Shown here: positions 60,711 to 64,000 of the stretch, piece after piece
How the letters are laid out: each line of letters begins with the position of its first letter
Numbering within the stretch: position 1 is the stretch's first letter
Made by a program: the position numbers and the translations under genes
From: Firmicutes bacterium UBA3553
GTDB lineage: Bacteria > Bacillota > Clostridia > Tissierellales > Sedimentibacteraceae
Assembly: GCA_002381185.1 (NCBI GenBank)
Contig: DFOA01000029.1
Location: 33,966 to 97,965 of the forward strand
Length of the DNA: 64,000 bases
Direction: 5' to 3'
Notes under the pieces: generated by a model
Databases searched by the model: none
Told to the model about the DNA's origin: nothing
Seen by the model: only the letters and a program-made list of their open reading frames with translations

Positions 60711-60739
60711 TTGACAATACTCGGAAATATAATTATTAT
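60711..60739 (+). promoter_or_regulatory. tmcAL promoter
   Basis: TTGACA (60711-60716), 17-nt spacer, TATTAT (60734-60739), 28 nt before the tmcAL ATG. Confidence 0.78.
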
Positions 60740-60766
60740 TAAATAAAAACATATAACGGTGGTATT

Positions 60767-61981
60767 ATGAAAATTACAGGTGTTGTTGCCGAATATAATC
60801 CATTTCACATGGGGCATGAGTATCAATTAAAAAAAGCCCGGGAGCTTTCTTCTGCCGATGGCATAGCTGTTGTCATGAGCGGAAATTATGTACAGCGTGG
60901 AGAACCTGCAATAATAGATAAGTTTAAAAGAGCCGAGGCGGCCGTTCACGGAGGCGCCGATATTGTAATTGAACTCCCTCTGCCATTTTCATGCCAAAAT
61001 GCTGAAATGTTTGCCAATGCAGCAATAAGCGAATTAAAAAAGCTGCCTGTAAATGCATTAAGCTTTGGTTGTGAGAACACCGATACTAATCTGCTGAAAG
61101 AAATCGCAGCGCTTCAACTAAATGACAGATTTAACGAAAAAATAAGGGAAGAAATAAAAAAGGGAATGTCTTATCCAAACGCTCTGGCGAATATAATACG
61201 TTCTTTGTTAGGTGAAGATGCTTTTAATGCAGCAAGCTCACCTAACAATGTCCTTGCGGTCGAATACATTAAAAGCATCATGAAGCATAAATTGAACTGG
61301 GACTATGTGCCTGTTAAACGAATGGGCAAAGCTCACAATGATATTTCAGCCACAGGATACTATGACAGCGCAACAGCCATAAGAAAGTCAATATTAAACT
61401 CACAATCCGGCAAAATAAATTCTGTGCCTGTAAAAAGCAAGGAAATGCTCTTTAAGTTTTATGAAGAGCAAGACACTTTTAACTCATTTAAAAATTATTA
61501 TGAATTGTTGGTTTATAAAATAATTGAATTAGGACCTGATGGTTTAAATAATATTTATGAAGTATCGGAAGGATTAAACAATAAAACATATTCAAATGTT
61601 TTTAAATATGACAGCATTGACGATTTCATCATGTCACTTAAATCTAAAAGGTATACTTATTCCAGGCTGAGAAGGATGCTCCTTAATATCCTGTTGGGAA
61701 TAACATATAATGACATAAAATATTTTATGTCACCTAATAACAGCAATTATATTAAGGTGTTGGCTTTTAATGATACGGGAAAACAAATTATTAAAATGGC
61801 TAAAGAAAACGGTACATCAATAATCAACCGTTTTTCAGACTACAGAAAATACAATCTTGATGCTGAGTCGCTTCCGCTTTTTAAACTTACCGACAAAGCA
61901 ACAAACATGTACTATGTTCCTTTAAAAAACAAAAAATTTAACGTCGAATATATATCAAATGCTGTATATGTAAAAATATAA
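60767..61981 (+). CDS. tmcAL: tRNA(Met) cytidine acetate ligase
   Basis: 404 residues: GVVAEYNPFHMGHEYQLKKA (HxGH nucleotidyltransferase motif) and VVMSGNYVQRGEPAIIDKFKRA match TmcAL/YlbM, which makes N4-acetylcytidine at C34 of elongator tRNA-Met from acetate and ATP. ATG has CGGTGG. Adjacent to ylbJ as in Bacillus. Confidence 0.94.
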   Translation: MKITGVVAEYNPFHMGHEYQLKKARELSSADGIAVVMSGNYVQRGEPAIIDKFKRAEAAVHGGADIVIELPLPFSCQNAEMFANAAISELKKLPVNALSFGCENTDTNLLKEIAALQLNDRFNEKIREEIKKGMSYPNALANIIRSLLGEDAFNAASSPNNVLAVEYIKSIMKHKLNWDYVPVKRMGKAHNDISATGYYDSATAIRKSILNSQSGKINSVPVKSKEMLFKFYEEQDTFNSFKNYYELLVYKIIELGPDGLNNIYEVSEGLNNKTYSNVFKYDSIDDFIMSLKSKRYTYSRLRRMLLNILLGITYNDIKYFMSPNNSNYIKVLAFNDTGKQIIKMAKENGTSIINRFSDYRKYNLDAESLPLFKLTDKATNMYYVPLKNKKFNVEYISNAVYVKI

Positions 61982-62036
61982 ATATATATCATAATACCCC
62001 TCTCATGTCAATAAAATGTGTTATGGGGGTTGTATT

Positions 62037-62987
62037 ATGTTTAGAAGAAATATTATTCCGATTTTAGTATTATTGCTGATTTGTTCTTTTATAATTAAAC
62101 CGGCAACTGTATCCGAAGGTGCGTTTAACGGATTAAAGATATGGGTTACCAACATAGTACCCTATCTGTTTCCTATGTCTGTTTTGTCAAACATATTGCT
62201 CCAATACAACTTCTTGTACAGTCTGTTTGGAAGAATGTCCTTCATTTCCGAAAAAATTTTAAAAAACAAATATGCACTCATACCATTTTTTATAAGCTTT
62301 GTTTCAGGCTATCCTTCAGGAGCCATGACTGTCAGTACAATGGCAGGATACAAAAGAATCAATGAAAATGAAGCAAATTATTTGACTGTATTTGCAAATG
62401 ACTGCAGTTTTCAGTTTATAGCAGGTGCTGTTGCTTTCTCCATGCTGGGGAATTTTAATCTTTACAAATACATAGCATTACCGCACATTATTGGTGCTGT
62501 TCTGTTAAGCTTTTTAATAAAAAATGAATCATCAGCAAATTCGTCTAAGGGTGTACGGTTAAAGCCTGTTCATTTTCACAATGCATTCAGTTCTGCAATT
62601 TATAAATCCGTAACAGGAATTTTATCTGTAGGTGGTGTAATAGTTATTTTTTCTGTTTTTTCTAACTTTCTCAATGACAGCCTGTCATCAGCGGCAAGTG
62701 CAGTTTCCATGGGTGCTAACGTGAAGGACATAATTTATTCATTACTGGTTGGTTCGCTGGAAATAACCAACGGCTGCAGCATTATATCATCATCTGCCTT
62801 TGTTCCTATAGAAATTAAGCTTGTGATAATTAATTTTCTTATAAGCTTTTCCGGTATGTCAGTTATATTTCAAACCATTGCGGTAATAAATGAATTTAAT
62901 CTGGACATTAAAAACTACATATTTTACAAATTCATACACGGAATAATTTCTGCCCTTCTCTGTATTACCATGCTGATTTTTATATAG
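62037..62987 (+). CDS. ylbJ: Sporulation integral membrane protein YlbJ
   Basis: 316 residues, about eight helices (for example IIPILVLLLICSFIIKP), with GYPSGAMTVSTMAGYKR and ITNGCSIISSS, the nucleoside-recognition/gate-like segments of YlbJ. ATG 62037 has GGGGGTTG; the frame upstream to 62016 is not part of the family. In Bacillus, made in the mother cell and needed for cortex formation. Confidence 0.92.
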   Translation: MFRRNIIPILVLLLICSFIIKPATVSEGAFNGLKIWVTNIVPYLFPMSVLSNILLQYNFLYSLFGRMSFISEKILKNKYALIPFFISFVSGYPSGAMTVSTMAGYKRINENEANYLTVFANDCSFQFIAGAVAFSMLGNFNLYKYIALPHIIGAVLLSFLIKNESSANSSKGVRLKPVHFHNAFSSAIYKSVTGILSVGGVIVIFSVFSNFLNDSLSSAASAVSMGANVKDIIYSLLVGSLEITNGCSIISSSAFVPIEIKLVIINFLISFSGMSVIFQTIAVINEFNLDIKNYIFYKFIHGIISALLCITMLIFI

Positions 62988-62993
62988 ATAATA

Positions 62994-63022
62994 TTGATAT
63001 TGGCGGAAATAACAGGTATAAT
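62994..63022 (+). promoter_or_regulatory. rnz promoter
   Basis: TTGATA (62994-62999), 17-nt spacer, TATAAT (63017-63022), 29 nt before the ATG. Confidence 0.8.
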
Positions 63023-63051
63023 AATGTAAAACACAATAAACAGGTGATAAA

Positions 63052-63960
63052 ATGATCGATGTAACTCTCATAGGAACCGGCGGAATGGTGCCTCTTCCTG
63101 AAAGATTTTTAGCTTCATGCTTAATTGAATATAACGGAAAGTCAATACTTATTGACTGCGGCGAAGGAACTCAAATTTCCTTACATAAAGGCAGACTAAG
63201 CATGAATAGAATAGATACAATATTAATTACTCACTGCCATGCCGACCATGTCTCAGGGCTGCCTGGACTCTTGCTTACAATAGGAAACCAAGGTCGAATT
63301 GACCCATTAAATATCATTGCTCCCCGCGGCAGCACCAAGTATCTTAATTCATTGCTGGTTGTATGCGGATATCTTCCGTATGAGATAAGAATTGCTGAAC
63401 TTCATGACACAAAGCCGCAGCAGTTTGAACAAATAGGGCTTAATATTACATCCATTCCTCTAAAGCACCACATAAATTGTCTCGGATATAGTCTGGAGCT
63501 TTTGCTTAAGCCACGTTTTCAGCCCGACATGGCAAAGAAGCTTGACATTCCGGTTAAGTTCTGGAAGATGCTTCACAACGGAAACAGCGTAAAAGTGGAT
63601 GATAAAACCTATACTCCCGATATGGTGCTGGGAGAACCGCGAAAACCTGTTAAGGTTTCTTATGTAACTGACTCGAGGCCAGTTAAGCATATTAAGGACA
63701 TTGTTAAAAATTCCGATTTATTCATATGTGAAGGAATGTACGGCGAAGATGAGCAGCATGACAACGCCGTGGAAAAAATGCACATGATTTTTTCAGAGGC
63801 AGCAACTATTGCAAAGGAAGCGGAAGTTGATGAACTATGGCTTACACACTTCAGCCCATCAATGTCAAGACCGGAAGAGTTTATAAACTATGCTGCTGGT
63901 ATTTTCCCAAACACAAAAATCGGTAAGGATTTAATGACAACAACACTGAAGTCCGATTAA
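63052..63960 (+). CDS. rnz: Ribonuclease Z
   Basis: 302 residues, metallo-beta-lactamase fold: MIDVTLIGTGGMVPLPERFL, LITHCHADHVSGLPGLL (HxHxDH) and late LTHFSPSM. It lacks the usual long exosite arm region or has a shortened version, so the substrate may be broader than tRNA 3' trailers. ATG has CAGGTGA. Confidence 0.85.
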   Translation: MIDVTLIGTGGMVPLPERFLASCLIEYNGKSILIDCGEGTQISLHKGRLSMNRIDTILITHCHADHVSGLPGLLLTIGNQGRIDPLNIIAPRGSTKYLNSLLVVCGYLPYEIRIAELHDTKPQQFEQIGLNITSIPLKHHINCLGYSLELLLKPRFQPDMAKKLDIPVKFWKMLHNGNSVKVDDKTYTPDMVLGEPRKPVKVSYVTDSRPVKHIKDIVKNSDLFICEGMYGEDEQHDNAVEKMHMIFSEAATIAKEAEVDELWLTHFSPSMSRPEEFINYAAGIFPNTKIGKDLMTTTLKSD

Positions 63961-63964
63961 AACC

Positions 63965-63985
63965 CAGTGGGGACGGTTCTCTCTG
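63965..63985. repeat. Possible REP-like element at the window edge
   Basis: The stretch starts AGTGGGGACGGTTCTCTCTG. GGGGACGGTTCT motifs of this kind flank REP-associated elements in clostridia. Only one arm is in the window. Confidence 0.3.
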
Positions 63986-64000
63986 GCCATCGCATGCCAT

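Noticed and set aside
1..64000. CRISPR arrays, tRNA or rRNA genes, intact insertion sequences
   Set aside because: None seen. The 11-bp arrays have no spacers or long identical repeats and are not CRISPR.

Overview
The window comes from a low-G+C, endospore-forming Firmicute, most likely an anaerobic clostridial or tissierellial lineage. The evidence is A/T-rich intergenic DNA, AGGAGG-type ribosome binding sites, strong SigA promoters, a glycine T-box, the sporulation genes yqfC, yqfD and ylbJ, a clostridial double-cubane 2-hydroxyacyl-CoA-dehydratase-like protein, and Bacillus/Clostridium-like order in the housekeeping clusters. The genus is not established from the sequence. Most genes lie on the minus strand.

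Layout. 0-5 kb is accessory: the end of an MFS transporter, a promoter-driven 25-codon ORF, a nucleotidyltransferase-fold protein, a GNAT gene broken by one in-frame stop, RNase P RNA (rnpB), a small spore-type carboxypeptidase-regulatory-like protein and a ComEC-type lipoprotein hydrolase. 5-22.6 kb is the conserved yqfC-yqfD-phoH-ybeY-(DUF3048)-cdd-era-recO-(DUF4342)-T-box-glyQS-ccpN-ppsR-dgt-dnaG-rpoD-trmK-nif3-nadE block, covering replication initiation, the principal sigma factor, ribosome and tRNA maturation and central metabolic control. 22.7-32.9 kb is an accessory block: a PadR/DUF1048/KTR/ABC-export module that looks more G+C-rich than its surroundings, a NitT/TauT-type ABC importer in an operon with a double-cubane protein, and a metallopeptidase lipoprotein. 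33-36.4 kb returns to conserved genes (yqeY-rpsU-HIT-mtaB, yraN, an Rrf2 regulator). 36.5-42.2 kb is a nucleoside-uptake operon (deoC-BMP lipoprotein-ATPase-two permeases). 42.5-58.6 kb is the ribosome, secretion and chromosome cluster: rnhB, rbgA, rplS, trmD, rimM, khpA, rpsP, ffh, ylxM, ftsY, smc, a radical SAM protein, rnc, acpP, plsX, rpmF, yceD and ackA. 58.7-60.6 kb holds cobU-cobS-cobC-like cobalamin nucleotide-loop genes. They face, from a divergent promoter pair, the plus-strand genes tmcAL, ylbJ and rnz.

The most unusual signal is a family of intergenic arrays built from a degenerate 11-bp unit (plus strand YATTGCTNATC, with the reverse complement on the opposite arm). They lie at 8.55-8.63, 14.12-14.23, 35.89-36.01, 43.14-43.20, 48.23-48.28, 49.53-49.64 and 58.71-58.75 kb. 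Each sits at the 3' end of a minus-strand gene. Several contain that gene's stop codon, and two extend into coding sequence. Unit spacing is exactly 11 nt across most steps, and several arrays have converging arms that could fold into long imperfect RNA hairpins. I know of no described element that matches.
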